Of a DNA stretch of 64,000 bases, positions 1 through 9,957 are shown piece after piece. Each line of letters begins with the position of its first letter. Position 1 is the stretch's first letter. The notes under the pieces were generated by a model that made no database searches, was not told where the DNA came from, and saw nothing but the letters and a program-made list of their open reading frames with translations. The DNA comes from Rhizobium bangladeshense (GTDB taxonomy: Bacteria; Pseudomonadota; Alphaproteobacteria; Rhizobiales; Rhizobiaceae), in the NCBI RefSeq assembly GCF_017357245.1, contig NZ_CP071612.1, positions 3,622,001-3,686,000 of the forward strand, written 5' to 3'. The translations under genes were made by a program, and so were the position numbers.

Positions 1-788
1 TCGACTTCGAAGACGTCGAAGGCGGCACCGGCAACATGGCCGGACTTGATGGCTTCGGCAAGGGCTGCCTCATCGACCAGGCCGCCGCGGGCGCAGTTGA
101 TGATGCGCACGCCGGGCTTCGTCTTTGCCAAGGCTTCCTTGTTGAGGATGCCGCGTGTCTTGTCGGTCATCGGCACATGCAGCGTAATGAAATCGGCGCG
201 AGCGAAAAGTTCGTCCAGCTCGACCTTGGTGACGCCCATCTCCTCGGCGCGCTCCTTCGAAAGGAACGGGTCGTAGGCAACGACATGCATCTTCAGGCCG
301 ATGGCGCGGGAGCAGACGATCGAGCCGATATTGCCAGCGCCGATAACGCCGAGCGTCTTGCCGGTGATCTCGACGCCCATGAATTTAGACTTTTCCCATT
401 TGCCGGCCTGTGTCGAGGTATCGGCTGCCGGAAGCTGGCGGGCGACGGCGAACATCAGCGCGATCGCATGTTCGGCCGTCGTGATCGAATTGCCGAAGGG
501 CGTGTTCATGACGATGATGCCGCGGCGCGAAGCGGCCGGAATATCGACATTGTCGACGCCGATGCCGGCGCGGCCAACGACCTTCAGGTTCGTCGCCGCT
601 CCGATGATCTTTTCCGTCACCTTGGTGGCCGAGCGGATGGCCAGACCATCATACTTGCCGATGACTTCGAGCAGACGGTCCTTGTCTTTGCCGAGCTGCG
701 GTTCGAAATCGACTTCGACGCCGCGGTCGCGGAAGATCTGGACGGCGGTTTCCGACAATTCGTCGGATACGAGAACGCGAGGTGCCAT
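1..788 (-). CDS. serA: D-3-phosphoglycerate dehydrogenase, N-terminal part (runs off the window)
   Basis: Oxidises 3-phosphoglycerate to 3-phosphohydroxypyruvate, the first step of serine synthesis. The frame opens with MAPRVLVSDELSETAVQIF and about 262 residues are visible of a family that is usually near 530. It contains the Rossmann motif LGVIGAGNIGS and the conserved RAGIGVDNVD, ITLHVPMT and NCARGGLVDE blocks of the NAD-binding D-2-hydroxyacid dehydrogenase fold. The regulatory C-terminal part lies outside the window. The ATG is preceded by a strong AAGGAGG. serC lies upstream on the same strand with a palindromic repeat between them, so the two serine-pathway genes probably form one unit. 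Confidence 0.95.
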   Translation of the reverse strand, partial: MAPRVLVSDELSETAVQIFRDRGVEVDFEPQLGKDKDRLLEVIGKYDGLAIRSATKVTEKIIGAATNLKVVGRAGIGVDNVDIPAASRRGIIVMNTPFGNSITTAEHAIALMFAVARQLPAADTSTQAGKWEKSKFMGVEITGKTLGVIGAGNIGSIVCSRAIGLKMHVVAYDPFLSKERAEEMGVTKVELDELFARADFITLHVPMTDKTRGILNKEALAKTKPGVRIINCARGGLVDEAALAEAIKSGHVAGAAFDVFEV

Positions 789-836
789 GAGGGCCTCCTT
801 CAAAAGTGTTCAGCGATGAATGAAATCAGGAATGCC

Positions 837-886
837 AGAGCATGATGCCGAAAAGTGTATGCGGTTTTCGGACGACATCATGCTCT
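837..886. repeat. Rhizobial intergenic palindrome (RIME-like)
   Basis: An imperfect 50-bp palindrome lies between serC and serA. The outer arms AGAGCATGATG and CATCATGCTCT pair over 11 bp and the inner arms CCGAAAA and TTTTCGG over 7 bp. From memory, this core (GCATGATGCCGAAAA with TTTTCGGACGACATCATGC) recurs in Rhizobiaceae intergenic regions, and its palindromic form resembles the RIME class. I see one copy in this window. Confidence 0.65.
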
Positions 887-934
887 TATTCTTTGATCCA
901 ACTCCGCCCTATGACGGAGCCGGATGCGATCACG

Positions 935-2113
935 TCAGGCGGCGGCCTGAGCGAGCTGCGCCTTCTGCGTTTCGAAGGCCCAGGAAAGCCAAGGCATCAG
1001 CTTTTGCATGTCGGACGCCTCGATCGTGGCGCCGGCCCAGATGCGCAGGCCAGACGGCGCGTCGCGGTAATGGCCGATATCATAGGCGACGCCTTCCTTT
1101 TCCAGGAGGCCGACCAAGCCCTTGGCGAAATTCGCCTGGCCATCAGCGTCGAGAGCCGCGATGTCCTTGTCGACGATTTTCAGGCAGACAGAGGTGTTGG
1201 AGGCCGTTTCCACCTTCACGGCGAGATTGGCGATCCAGTCGTTTGCCGCGACAAAATCGTGAATGACCTTGGCATTGGCATCGGCGCGCGCGATCAGCGC
1301 CTTGAGACCGCCGACATCTTTGGCCCAGAGCAGCGCATCGATATAGTCTTCGACGCACAGCATAGACGGCGTGTTGATCGTCTCGCCCTGGAAGATGCCT
1401 TCGGTCAGCTTGCCGCCCGAGGTCAGGCGGAAGATCTTCGGCAACGGCCAGGCCGGGGTATAGGTGGTGAGACGCTCGACGGCGCGCGGCGAGAGAATGA
1501 TGACGCCATGCGCGCCCTCGCCGCCGAGAACCTTCTGCCAGGAGAAGGTGACGACATCGAGTTTGGCGAAATCGAGCTCCTGCGCGAAAGCGGCCGAGGT
1601 GGCGTCGCAGATCGTCAGGCCCTTGCGGTCGGCAGGGATGAAATCGCCGTTCGGCACGCGCACGCCTGAAGTGGTGCCATTCCATGTAAAGACAACGTCG
1701 CGGTCGAAATCGACGGCGGAGAGATCGGGAAGCTCGCCATAACCGGCTTCGAGCTTGCGCACATCCTTGAGCTTCAGCTGCTTGACGACATCGGTGACCC
1801 AGCCGGCGCCGAAGCTTTCCCAGGCGAGCATGTCGACACCGCGTTCGCCGAGCAGCGACCAGAGCGCCATTTCGACGGCGCCGGTGTCGGAAGCCGGCAC
1901 GATGCCGATGCGGTAATCCGCCGGCACTTCGAGAATTTCGCGGGTAAGGTCGATGGCCTGCTTGAGCTTGGCCTTGCCGACCTTCGCGCGGTGCGAACGG
2001 CCAAGCGCCGCGTCGGAAAGGGCTTCGAGCGACCAACCGGGACGCTTCGAGCAGGGGCCAGAAGAGAAATGGGTATTATGCGGACGGATGTCCGGCTTTG
2101 CGGTCTTCGCCAT
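935..2113 (-). CDS. serC: Phosphoserine aminotransferase
   Basis: PLP-dependent transamination of 3-phosphohydroxypyruvate to O-phosphoserine, the second step of serine synthesis, cytoplasmic. The 392-residue length fits the longer alphaproteobacterial SerC form. The Schiff-base lysine is K194 in [17 protein letters not shown], and the N-terminal [12 protein letters not shown] is the typical opening block. It is transcribed toward serA with about 146 bp between them. The start follows an upstream AGGATAG-type ribosome site. Confidence 0.95.
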   Translation of the reverse strand: MAKTAKPDIRPHNTHFSSGPCSKRPGWSLEALSDAALGRSHRAKVGKAKLKQAIDLTREILEVPADYRIGIVPASDTGAVEMALWSLLGERGVDMLAWESFGAGWVTDVVKQLKLKDVRKLEAGYGELPDLSAVDFDRDVVFTWNGTTSGVRVPNGDFIPADRKGLTICDATSAAFAQELDFAKLDVVTFSWQKVLGGEGAHGVIILSPRAVERLTTYTPAWPLPKIFRLTSGGKLTEGIFQGETINTPSMLCVEDYIDALLWAKDVGGLKALIARADANAKVIHDFVAANDWIANLAVKVETASNTSVCLKIVDKDIAALDADGQANFAKGLVGLLEKEGVAYDIGHYRDAPSGLRIWAGATIEASDMQKLMPWLSWAFETQKAQLAQAAA

Positions 2114-2250
2114 GATGCTATCCTCTCAGATAGAAAGCCCTTCGTTGGGGAAGGGTGTCCCGCCGCCGTGTGTATGGATCGAAGGCATCATAGTCAAGAT
2201 CGAAGTGTCGCGATCTGAAGATATTTTGACGCAGGCGAGGCGGCGAAATG

Positions 2251-2279
2251 AAAAAGCCGCCCGGAGCGAGGGCGGCTTT
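2251..2279 (-). terminator. Rho-independent terminator of the outer-membrane protein gene
   Basis: Ten-bp arms (AAAGCCGCCC with GGGCGGCTTT at 2253-2279) enclose a 7-nt loop. On the minus strand the hairpin continues into a run of five T. It lies just after the stop of the outer-membrane protein gene. Confidence 0.85.
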
Positions 2280-2302
2280 CTGATGCGATGGTTTAGACCG
2301 GC

Positions 2303-3139
2303 TTACTTGTAGACTGGCTGCTGCAGCGGGATTTCCGGCGGCGGCTCGTAGCTTGCCTGGGCGCATCCGCCAAAGAGGTAACGGGCGCCGACGCGGGCTT
2401 CGTGGGCGCTGAGACCCTTGTCGCGGCCAGGCCCGCCGTTGTCGGCATAGCCGAACATGTTGCCGCCGTCGATATGCAGGTAACGGTAGCCGACATCGGC
2501 CTTGATATTGCAGGTCACGTCGATCGAAGCGCCAGCCATGAGGGCGTAGGTGAAACGCCAGTTGCCCTTGCCGCCATGAGTGACCTCGTCGTCGCAGAAG
2601 CTGCCGTCATCGGCGCAGGAAATGTTGCGCAGGTTTTTCCACTTTACATAGGAGCCGCCGATACCGGCGCCGACATAGGGCGTCACATAGCCGTAGGTGC
2701 CGAGATCGACATAGGCGTTGGCCAGCAGCGTATAGGCACGAACCGAAGAGCGGTCGCGCGAGGTGCAATCCACCAGCGGGAAGCCGCATTGCCCGACCGT
2801 AGAACCGCGGAAATCGGCCTGAGTGAGATAGTCGAAGGTCAGATCGGTGCGGAGATAGCTGTTGATCTGATAACCGACGCCGCCGCCGATCGTCCATGCG
2901 TCGTCGAGATCGGTGTCGTCGAAATCGACCTCCGTGGCGTTGCTGCCCTGGAAATAGCGCGCGCCACGCAGATCGGTGAAGGCATAACCGACATCGCCGC
3001 GCAGATACCAGCCGGTCGCTTCGCTAACCGTCACCTCGGGAGGCTGTTCCGGGATAGGCTCGGCCGGGGCGAAATCCGCGGAATAGGCGTTTGTGGCGAT
3101 CAACAATGCGGCAAGCATGCCGGACAAACTTCTTTTCAT
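2303..3139 (-). CDS. Outer-membrane beta-barrel protein (Omp25/Omp31-like)
   Basis: A 278-residue exported protein. A signal peptide (MKRSLSGMLAALLIATNAYS, cleaved before ADFAPAE) is followed by alternating aromatic strands such as GWYLRGDVGYAFTDL, TDLTFDYLT, YVTPYVGAGIGGSYV and ADVGYRYLHIDGG, typical of the small porin-like or surface-antigen barrels of Rhizobiales. Four or more cysteines in the middle (GQCGFPLVDCTS and ISCADDGSFCDDE) suggest disulfides in surface loops. It is monocistronic, with a terminator behind and a perfect TTAA-N7-TTAAC box about 90 bp upstream. Family membership is clear; no specific function can be assigned. Confidence 0.85.
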   Translation of the reverse strand: MKRSLSGMLAALLIATNAYSADFAPAEPIPEQPPEVTVSEATGWYLRGDVGYAFTDLRGARYFQGSNATEVDFDDTDLDDAWTIGGGVGYQINSYLRTDLTFDYLTQADFRGSTVGQCGFPLVDCTSRDRSSVRAYTLLANAYVDLGTYGYVTPYVGAGIGGSYVKWKNLRNISCADDGSFCDDEVTHGGKGNWRFTYALMAGASIDVTCNIKADVGYRYLHIDGGNMFGYADNGGPGRDKGLSAHEARVGARYLFGGCAQASYEPPPEIPLQQPVYK

Positions 3140-3223
3140 GGATCCGCTCCAAATCCCGTTGGGTCGGCAGGCTCAAGTCGCTGCCAATCTGATACGCTTT
3201 GCATGGATAATGAATTGGAAACG

Positions 3224-3239
3224 TTAAAAGCTGCTTAAC
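3224..3239. promoter_or_regulatory. CtrA-type binding site upstream of the outer-membrane protein gene
   Basis: Read on the plus strand, TTAA-AAGCTGC-TTAAC matches the CtrA consensus TTAA-N7-TTAAC exactly. It lies 85-100 bp upstream of the omp start, a position compatible with a -35 region. CtrA binding is inferred from the motif only. Confidence 0.55.
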
Positions 3240-3325
3240 CACGCTTATTTACCGTATGCGTCGCATTCTTCTGGAGGAAGGCATAGGAGACGATCAAAAC
3301 CCGTCCGACCATCGCACAGCATTTG

Positions 3326-3746
3326 AGCGAGGGCGGCCATTCCTTGCCGGACATCGATTCCTCATCGTCGCTGACAGCGATGTGCCGCGATCGATTTCCC
3401 CGTCATGAATGGCTGGTGGCCGACATGCGCAATCTGGCACTCGACCGGAGATTTCATGGTCTCATCGCCTGGGACAGCTTTTTCCACCTGACAACCGACG
3501 ATCAACGCTCGAGGTTGGAGGTTTTCCGCAGCCACGCCCAACCCGATGCGGCCTGATGTTCCCCAGTCGCCCTTCATATGGCGAAACAATCGGCACCTTC
3601 GGCGAGGAGCCCCTCTGTCACGCCAGTCTCGACCCCGGCTATTATCGCCGGCTGCTCGGCGAGAAGGGCTTACCGTCATTGCCCATGTCGTCGAAGATCC
3701 GACCTGCGGCGGCCACACGATCTGGCTGGCGCAACAGGTTGAATGA
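3326..3746 (+). pseudogene. Remnant of a class I SAM-dependent methyltransferase
   Basis: Three pieces in three frames together read as the C-terminal half of a small methyltransferase. Frame 2 (to about 3552) holds DIDSSSSLTAMCRDRFP, VADMRNLAL and GLIAWDSFFHLTTDDQR. Frame 1 (3553 to about 3672) holds LMFPSRPSYGETIGTFGEE and LCHASLDPGYYRRLLGEKG. Frame 3 (to 3746) holds LTVIAHVVEDPTCGG and IWLAQQVE before the stop. The N-terminal SAM-binding glycine motif is missing. Two frameshifts and the 5' loss make it non-functional. Its stop abuts the glmM terminator. Confidence 0.8.
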
Positions 3747-3771
3747 AAAAGCCGGCGCTCGCGCACCGGCT
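3745..3771 (-). terminator. Terminator of glmM
   Basis: AGCCGG and CCGGCT arms (3750-3771) around a 10-nt loop; on the minus strand a run of five T follows. It lies 26 bp after the glmM stop. Confidence 0.75.
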
Positions 3772-3796
3772 GGCTTTCGATTATCCTTCCGGGCGA

Positions 3797-5149
3797 TCAG
3801 GCAGCGGTCCGGACATTCGAGATCGTGCCGATCAACTCATTGACGATGCGCTCGATCTGAGCGCGGTCGTCGCCCTCGGCCATGACGCGGATCAATGGTT
3901 CTGTGCCTGAGGGGCGGATGACAAGGCGGCCATTCTTGGAGAGTTCGGCTTCGGCGTCGGCAATTGCCTTCTGCACCTGAATATCCTCCAGCGGCTTGCC
4001 GCCGCTGATGCGGACGTTGCGGAGGAGTTGCGGGACCGGCTCGAAACGGCGGCAGACCTCGCTGACGGTGCGGCCGGTGCGCTTGACCGCGGCAAGAATC
4101 TGCAGCGCTGCGACGAGACCGTCGCCTGTTGTGCCGTAGTCCGAAAGCACGATGTGGCCCGATTGCTCGCCGCCGACATTGTAATTGTGCTGACGCATAT
4201 GCTCGACGACATAACGGTCGCCGACCTTCGTGCGCGCAAGCGCCATGCCGCGCCCATCGAGGAAGCGCTCAAGGCCGAGATTGGACATCACCGTAGCAAC
4301 GATGCCGTTGCCACGCAGCTGCTGGCTCTCCGCCCAGCTCTCGGCAATGACGGCCATGAGTTGGTCGCCGTCGACGATCGAGCCGTTCTCATCGACGATG
4401 ATAACCCGATCAGCGTCGCCGTCGAGCGCGATGCCGATATCGGCGCGCACTTCGTCGACTTTCTTCTGCAATGCCACGGGGCTGGTGGAGCCGCAATTTA
4501 GATTGATGTTGGTGCCGTTCGGTTCGTTGCCGATGGTAACGACGTCAGCGCCGAGCTCCCAGAGCACCGCAGGGGCCACCTTGTACGCAGCGCCATTGGC
4601 ACAATCGATCGCGACCCTCAGTCCCTGCAGCGTCACGTCGCGCGGCAGCGTGCGCTTGGCATGTTCAATATAGCGGTCATGCACGCCGTCGACGCGCTTG
4701 GCCCGGCCGATGTCGTCGGATTTGGCAAGCTGCGCGTTGAGATCCTTTTCAAGCAGATCCTCGATCTCGGCTTCGATATCGTCCGAAAGCTTATAGCCGT
4801 CAGGACCGAAAAGCTTGATGCCGTTATCTTCGTACGGATTGTGCGAAGCGGAGATCATCACACCGATATCGCAGCGCAGCGAACGCGTCAGCATAGCGAC
4901 GGCAGGCGTCGGGATCGGGCCGAGAATGAAGGCGTCGAGGCCCGCAGCCGTGAAGCCTGCCACCATCGCATTCTCAAGCATATAACCGGAAAGACGCGTA
5001 TCCTTGCCGATCACGACGCGATGGCGGTGATTGCCCCGTCGGAAGATCGTGCCGGCGGCGATGCCGACGCGCATGGCGAGATCGGGCGTCATCGGGAAGA
5101 CATTGGATTGGCCGCGAATACCGTCGGTACCGAAATAGCGTCTTTTCAT
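3797..5149 (-). CDS. glmM: Phosphoglucosamine mutase
   Basis: Converts glucosamine-6-phosphate to glucosamine-1-phosphate, feeding UDP-GlcNAc for peptidoglycan and lipid A. The 450 residues begin [13 protein letters not shown]. The phosphoserine loop is ISASHNP with catalytic S102, the Mg-binding loop is DGDADR (D243, D245, D247), and the C-terminal phosphate loop is [11 protein letters not shown] chose the ATG at 5149 because it has AGGAG five bases upstream; the frame stays open nine codons further. It follows ftsH on the same strand but behind a terminator, so it probably has its own promoter. Confidence 0.97.
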   Translation of the reverse strand: MKRRYFGTDGIRGQSNVFPMTPDLAMRVGIAAGTIFRRGNHRHRVVIGKDTRLSGYMLENAMVAGFTAAGLDAFILGPIPTPAVAMLTRSLRCDIGVMISASHNPYEDNGIKLFGPDGYKLSDDIEAEIEDLLEKDLNAQLAKSDDIGRAKRVDGVHDRYIEHAKRTLPRDVTLQGLRVAIDCANGAAYKVAPAVLWELGADVVTIGNEPNGTNINLNCGSTSPVALQKKVDEVRADIGIALDGDADRVIIVDENGSIVDGDQLMAVIAESWAESQQLRGNGIVATVMSNLGLERFLDGRGMALARTKVGDRYVVEHMRQHNYNVGGEQSGHIVLSDYGTTGDGLVAALQILAAVKRTGRTVSEVCRRFEPVPQLLRNVRISGGKPLEDIQVQKAIADAEAELSKNGRLVIRPSGTEPLIRVMAEGDDRAQIERIVNELIGTISNVRTAA

Positions 5150-5332
5150 CTGCACTCCTGCGCTTTGGCGCGCCACTTAAGGCTGCGCATCGTTCCAAGC
5201 AAATCCGGCCTCAGTGGATTGTCGTCAGTCCAGGAGCGTGATTCATGCTTGCGTCTCTTCAGCGGAATGCCACAAATTGCGGCAATCGGCACGTAAATTA
5301 GCGAGAAAAATGATTATATCCCGTTACCAATG

Positions 5333-5367
5333 AAAAAGGCCGGATCTCCTATGTCGGAAATCCGGCC
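5333..5367 (-). terminator. Terminator of ftsH
   Basis: GGCCGGAT and ATCCGGCC arms (5338-5367) around a 14-nt loop, followed on the minus strand by five T. It lies just after the ftsH stop. Confidence 0.8.
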
Positions 5368-5389
5368 CCTTTTGAGATCGCGTCGCAGC

Positions 5390-7321
5390 TCAATGCGGCT
5401 GCGGTTCGAGGCCGCCTTCAGGCTCATCGCCCTTGGTGGCGGGCCGCACGCCAGCCTTCGGAACGGCCGACCCCCGGCTCGGCGGCGAATCGTCGCCGAG
5501 ATCGCGGGAGGGCTTCTCGCCGCGGATCAGAGCCTTGATCTCCTCACCGGTCAACGTTTCGTATTCGAGCAGGCCTTCGGCAAGGGCGACGAAGTCGTCG
5601 TGCTTTTCCGTCAGGATCGTGCGGGCCTGAGTATAGGCTTCGTCGATCAGGCGACGCACTTCATTGTCGATCTTCTGCGCGGTCGCTTCCGAGACATTCT
5701 TCGACTGCGAAACCGAGTGGCCGAGGAAGACTTCCTGTTGGTTTTCGCCGTAGGCGACCTGACCAAGCTGGTCGGAGAAGCCCCACTGCGTGACCATGGC
5801 GCGGGCAAGTTTGGTCGCCTGCTCGATGTCGGAAGAGGCGCCTGATGTGATGTTCTCCTTGCCGAAGGTGAGCTCCTCGGCAACGCGGCCGCCCATCATG
5901 ATGCAGAGGCGCGAGACCATCCATTTGTAGCTCATCGAGTAGCGATCGCCCTCGGGAAGCTGCATGACCATGCCGAGCGCACGGCCCCGCGGAATGATCG
6001 TCGCCTTGTGCAGCGGATCGGCGACGGCGACGTTCAGCGCGGTGATGGCGTGGCCGGCTTCGTGATACGCGGTGAGCTTCTTCTCCGCTTCGGTCATTGC
6101 CGAAGAACGGCGCTCGGCGCCCATCATGATCTTGTCCTTGGCGTCTTCGAACTCCTGCATGGTGACGACGCGCTTGTTGCGGCGGGCGGCCATTAGGGCG
6201 GCTTCGTTGACGAGGTTCATCAGATCGGCGCCGGAGAAACCGGGCGTGCCGCGGGCGAGAACCTTGAGATCGACATTCGGCGCCAGCGGAACGTTGCGGG
6301 CATGCACCTTGAGGATGCGCTCGCGGCCGACGATATCAGGGTTCGGCACCACGACCTGCCGGTCGAAACGGCCGGGACGCAGCAGCGCCGGATCGAGAAC
6401 GTCAGGGCGGTTGGTGGCGGCGATCAGGATCACGCCTTCATTCGCCTCGAAGCCGTCCATTTCGACCAGCAGCTGGTTCAGCGTCTGTTCGCGTTCATCA
6501 TTGCCGCCGCCGAGACCGGCGCCGCGATGGCGGCCGACGGCATCGATTTCGTCGATGAAGATGATGCAGGGCGCGTTCTTCTTCGCCTGCTCGAACATGT
6601 CGCGCACACGGCTTGCACCGACGCCGACGAACATTTCGACGAAGTCGGAACCGGAAATAGTGAAGAAGGGCACGTTGGCCTCGCCTGCGACCGAGCGGGC
6701 GAGCAGCGTCTTACCGGTGCCCGGTGGGCCGACCAACAGCACGCCGCGCGGAATTTTACCGCCGAGACGCTGGAACTTCTGCGGATCTCGCAGGAATTCG
6801 ACGATTTCCTCGAGATCCTGCTTGGCCTCGTCGACGCCGGCGACATCTTCAAAGGTCACGCGGCCATGCGCTTCCGTCAGAAGCTTGGCCTTGGACTTGC
6901 CGAAACCCATCGCGCCGCGTGAGCCGCCCTGCATCTGCCGCATGAAAAACAACCAGACGCCGAGAATGAGAAGCATCGGCAGCAAGGTGCCGAGATAGCT
7001 CAAAAAACCCGAAGAACCATCCGTTTCTGGACGGGCGGAAACCAGCACATTCTTCTGCTGCAGGCGATCGAGCAGACTGTCGTCGATGACAGGCGAATAG
7101 GTCTGGAAGGTGGTGCCATTTTCAACATAGCTTCCGGAGACACGGTTGCCCGTGACCACGACTTCCTTCACACGGCCCGCATCAACCTCACGCAGAAACT
7201 GCGAATAAGGGATATCGCGGGAGCCCGTCTGCGCCGGCGCCGTCTGAAACATGCTGAAAAGGGCGATCAGCAGAAGCGCGATGATCGCCCACAAGGCGAA
7301 ATTACGTAAGTTAGGGTTCAT
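5390..7321 (-). CDS. ftsH: ATP-dependent zinc metalloprotease FtsH
   Basis: Inner-membrane AAA+ protease that degrades misfolded membrane proteins and regulators. The 643 residues contain a first membrane segment at about 8-25, a periplasmic domain, a second segment at about 108-127, Walker A GPPGTGKT at 198-205, Walker B IFIDEID at 254-260, and the zinc-site HEAGH at 420-424. The C-terminal tail is Pro/Gly-rich and charged. ATG 7321 ([11 protein letters not shown]) is preferred because GGGGAG precedes it; the frame is open five codons upstream. tilS lies 97 bp upstream on the same strand, an arrangement common in proteobacteria. Confidence 0.97.
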   Translation of the reverse strand: MNPNLRNFALWAIIALLLIALFSMFQTAPAQTGSRDIPYSQFLREVDAGRVKEVVVTGNRVSGSYVENGTTFQTYSPVIDDSLLDRLQQKNVLVSARPETDGSSGFLSYLGTLLPMLLILGVWLFFMRQMQGGSRGAMGFGKSKAKLLTEAHGRVTFEDVAGVDEAKQDLEEIVEFLRDPQKFQRLGGKIPRGVLLVGPPGTGKTLLARSVAGEANVPFFTISGSDFVEMFVGVGASRVRDMFEQAKKNAPCIIFIDEIDAVGRHRGAGLGGGNDEREQTLNQLLVEMDGFEANEGVILIAATNRPDVLDPALLRPGRFDRQVVVPNPDIVGRERILKVHARNVPLAPNVDLKVLARGTPGFSGADLMNLVNEAALMAARRNKRVVTMQEFEDAKDKIMMGAERRSSAMTEAEKKLTAYHEAGHAITALNVAVADPLHKATIIPRGRALGMVMQLPEGDRYSMSYKWMVSRLCIMMGGRVAEELTFGKENITSGASSDIEQATKLARAMVTQWGFSDQLGQVAYGENQQEVFLGHSVSQSKNVSEATAQKIDNEVRRLIDEAYTQARTILTEKHDDFVALAEGLLEYETLTGEEIKALIRGEKPSRDLGDDSPPSRGSAVPKAGVRPATKGDEPEGGLEPQPH

Positions 7322-7418
7322 TGAACTCCCCAGCACTGCAACAGCCGCCTCATGGCGACCGTCTTATTAGGTTCTAACATAGGGTTGCGCCGAGCTGTTG
7401 CCAAGGCAATCCCCCAAG

Positions 7419-8789
7419 TCAGATGGTTTTTCCGTCAATACTTCTTAAAGGCAGCCCCGCATAGGGCGCCATCGCGAAAACCGCCGAAAGCCTATCAGCA
7501 AAGATGAAATCAAATCGTGTCAAAAAGCGGTCGAAGGGCGCGAAATAGGGCGTCAGATCGATCCCACTGGCCAATTCCTGAAATAAGGGAGCTCCCGCTA
7601 CCGATAAAACCGGCGCCGAGGCGATGGCGCGTTTCCATGCCGCCTTGGGCAGGTGCCCAAAATGATGCTCCCCCGTTCCTGTCCTCGGGCTCGACCCGAG
7701 GGATTTTAATGAGGCGGAGTGTGTGGCGGCGGCTTCGATTGCAACCGGGGCCGTCGACCCATTGCGCGCCTGGAATCTCCCATCCCACACCCCCGTCTCA
7801 CCCGGCTGCAATACCAGCGGCACAATCCCCCGGCTCTCGCGCGACAGATAAAGCCCGTCACGCCTGAGATCGAAAACTACTCTGCCAAGGGTCATGCGCC
7901 CCAGCCTGCCGCCCGCGGCAAATGACAGAAGGCGCTCCAACTGCGCCCCGCCCGGCACGAATTGCTGACCGCCGAAGACGGCCGTCAGGCGGCCGAGCGA
8001 ATAGTCCAGAACTGCGCGATCCTGCCGCAAACCATCAGCAGTGACCTGCCCCAGCAGGCAGCCATGAAGCCTGAAGTGACAATTCAGCCATTCGGCGGCT
8101 CGGGACGACAGAGCCAGCCGCTCTTCCCACGCGGCGCGAATATCCATCTCTGTCGCCGGCTCGGCAGATATCTGCCGGCGCATCCGCACCCGCTCGTACC
8201 TCACGTCCTCATTGCTAGGATCATCGATCCACCGCACGCCCCGCTCCCGCAGGAAAGTGCGGATATCGGCCCGCGTGGAAAAAAGAAGCGGCCGCAAAAT
8301 CCAGAAGCGCCGATCGAAGAGCACGGCGTCGGCGATGCCGCTCGAAAGCTGCTCAGTTCGCATCTCGCGCATCCGCAGCGTTTCGCGCTGGTCGTCCAGC
8401 GTATGGCCGGTTACGATGAGATCGGCGTTGAGCGCTTCCGCTGCCTCAGCCAGAAGGCTGTAACGGACCTCGCGGGCAGCAGCCATGATACCGGTTTTAG
8501 GCTTTTCGCCCTGCCACGTCGAAACAATATGGGGAATGCCGTGGGATGCACAGAGGGTTTCAACCTCTCGCGCCTCGTCTGCGGAGCCGGCGCGCAACGC
8601 GTGGTCGATGGTTGCGGCACAAAGGGAAATTTCAAGATGGGGGGCGGCCTTCACGGCTTCATCGAGGAGGAGAAGCAGGCCGGTGGAATCGCTGCCGCCC
8701 GAGATCGCGACGAGAATGCGCGCAGGATTTCGAAGCGATGCGAGAAACTGGCGGATCGCCTGTCGAGGCGAGACGGCTTCCGGAGACAT
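7419..8789 (-). CDS. tilS: tRNA(Ile)-lysidine synthetase
   Basis: Modifies C34 of the CAU-anticodon isoleucine tRNA to lysidine, which changes both its charging and its codon reading. The 456-residue protein has the PP-loop ATP-binding motif SGGSDS at 30-35, followed by the family blocks ATIDHALR and VTGHTLDDQRET. The C-terminal half is more variable, as usual for the family. It starts 11 bp after the cpoB stop, so it is probably co-transcribed with the tol-pal genes and leads into ftsH. Confidence 0.93.
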   Translation of the reverse strand: MSPEAVSPRQAIRQFLASLRNPARILVAISGGSDSTGLLLLLDEAVKAAPHLEISLCAATIDHALRAGSADEAREVETLCASHGIPHIVSTWQGEKPKTGIMAAAREVRYSLLAEAAEALNADLIVTGHTLDDQRETLRMREMRTEQLSSGIADAVLFDRRFWILRPLLFSTRADIRTFLRERGVRWIDDPSNEDVRYERVRMRRQISAEPATEMDIRAAWEERLALSSRAAEWLNCHFRLHGCLLGQVTADGLRQDRAVLDYSLGRLTAVFGGQQFVPGGAQLERLLSFAAGGRLGRMTLGRVVFDLRRDGLYLSRESRGIVPLVLQPGETGVWDGRFQARNGSTAPVAIEAAATHSASLKSLGSSPRTGTGEHHFGHLPKAAWKRAIASAPVLSVAGAPLFQELASGIDLTPYFAPFDRFLTRFDFIFADRLSAVFAMAPYAGLPLRSIDGKTI

Positions 8790-8800
8790 TCCGGAAGACC

Positions 8801-9790
8801 TCAGCAGGCGAGGCGTTTCTGTTCGCTCGCAACCTTGCTTATGACGGCGCGTGACGCCTTCGGATAGCGCTTCGAGACTTCGCGCAGCGTCGCGCAGGCC
8901 GTCTCCTTATTGTCGAGGGCAGCAAGCGACATGCCGAGCTTCAGCAGCATTTCCGGCGCTTTTTCCGAGCTGCCGTATTTTTGATGCGCGTTGAGGAAAG
9001 TCTTGGCGGCTTCGTTGTATTTACCCTGCGAATAGAGCGCTTCGCCGAGCCAGAAATTGGCGTCCGCTGCCCGGGCGCTGGTCGGGTAACGGGCAATGTA
9101 CTGGTTGAACTCCTCCTCGGCCGTGCCGTAATCGCCCGACAATACGTGGCCGTAGGCTGCCTTGTACTGATCAGCCTCGCTGCCGAGCGAGGCCGTCTGC
9201 TGCGGCGCGCCGCTGTTGGCCTTGAGAGTCGGGCCGGACCCGATGGTAGCGTTTTCATCGACGGTTCCGCCGATCGGATTGCCGTTCTGGTCGAACTCGA
9301 TCGAGCCAAGCTGTTTCGGCGGCTGGCCTAGGCCGGTATTATCAGGCACATCGGTGGAGGGAGCCGTTTCGGCCCCCTGCGGTGCTTGAATCAATCTGGC
9401 GACGTCATCGCTCCCGGACGCTGCCGGAGCGGCATCGGTCTCGCTCTTCTTGACGGGAGCCTTGGCGCCACCGCTGCCGGACCCGGTTTTTTCGAGCTGC
9501 TGGAAGCGGAATTCATTGTCTTCCTGCTGTTTGCGGATCGTCTCCTGCATCTGCAGGAGCTGAAAGCTCATCTCTTCGATCCGGCCGTTCAATTGCCGCA
9601 TCTGCTCTTCGAGCTGCTGCACGCGAACCTCGGCATCGCCGCTCTGCACCTTGACAACAGGCGGCGCCGACTGGCTGTCCGCGGATCGGCCGCCTAGATG
9701 CAGCCCGAAGAACGACGCCGAATAGGCCGCTCGTTCGCTCCCGGTCACAGCCGCCAGGCACAGCATGCCTGCCACGACAAGTTTTTTCAT
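8801..9790 (-). CDS. cpoB: Tol-Pal system periplasmic coordinator CpoB (YbgF)
   Basis: Periplasmic TPR protein that links peptidoglycan synthesis to Tol-Pal at the division site in E. coli. The 329 residues start with a signal peptide (MKKLVVAGMLCLAAVTG). A coiled coil at roughly 45-95 (VQQLEEQMRQLNGRIEEM) follows, then a low-complexity linker, then a TPR domain with YKAAYGHVLSGDYGTAEEEF, ANFWLGEALYSQGKYNEAA and MLLKLGMSLAALDN. ATG 9790 was chosen because it begins the signal peptide; the 26 codons upstream look non-coding. It is last of the tol-pal cluster before tilS. Confidence 0.92.
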   Translation of the reverse strand: MKKLVVAGMLCLAAVTGSERAAYSASFFGLHLGGRSADSQSAPPVVKVQSGDAEVRVQQLEEQMRQLNGRIEEMSFQLLQMQETIRKQQEDNEFRFQQLEKTGSGSGGAKAPVKKSETDAAPAASGSDDVARLIQAPQGAETAPSTDVPDNTGLGQPPKQLGSIEFDQNGNPIGGTVDENATIGSGPTLKANSGAPQQTASLGSEADQYKAAYGHVLSGDYGTAEEEFNQYIARYPTSARAADANFWLGEALYSQGKYNEAAKTFLNAHQKYGSSEKAPEMLLKLGMSLAALDNKETACATLREVSKRYPKASRAVISKVASEQKRLAC

Positions 9791-9895
9791 ATGTATCGTC
9801 CTGTCCCAGTGATTCTTCGCGCCTTGAGGCACGAACAGGAGATTTTTCCAATTGCTGTCAAAAAGCAACGGAGTCTGGCCAAAGTGTGGTCAAAA

Positions 9896-9924
9896 AGAAA
9901 AGGCGGCCCCGATGGGACCGCCTT
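9896..9924 (-). terminator. Terminator after pal
   Basis: AAGGCGGCCCC and GGGACCGCCTT arms (9900-9924, one mismatch) with a 3-nt loop and a T-rich tail on the minus strand. It may separate pal from cpoB transcription. Confidence 0.75.
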
Positions 9925-9957
9925 CCGAACTGCGCAGATCGACAAATTACATCAGGC

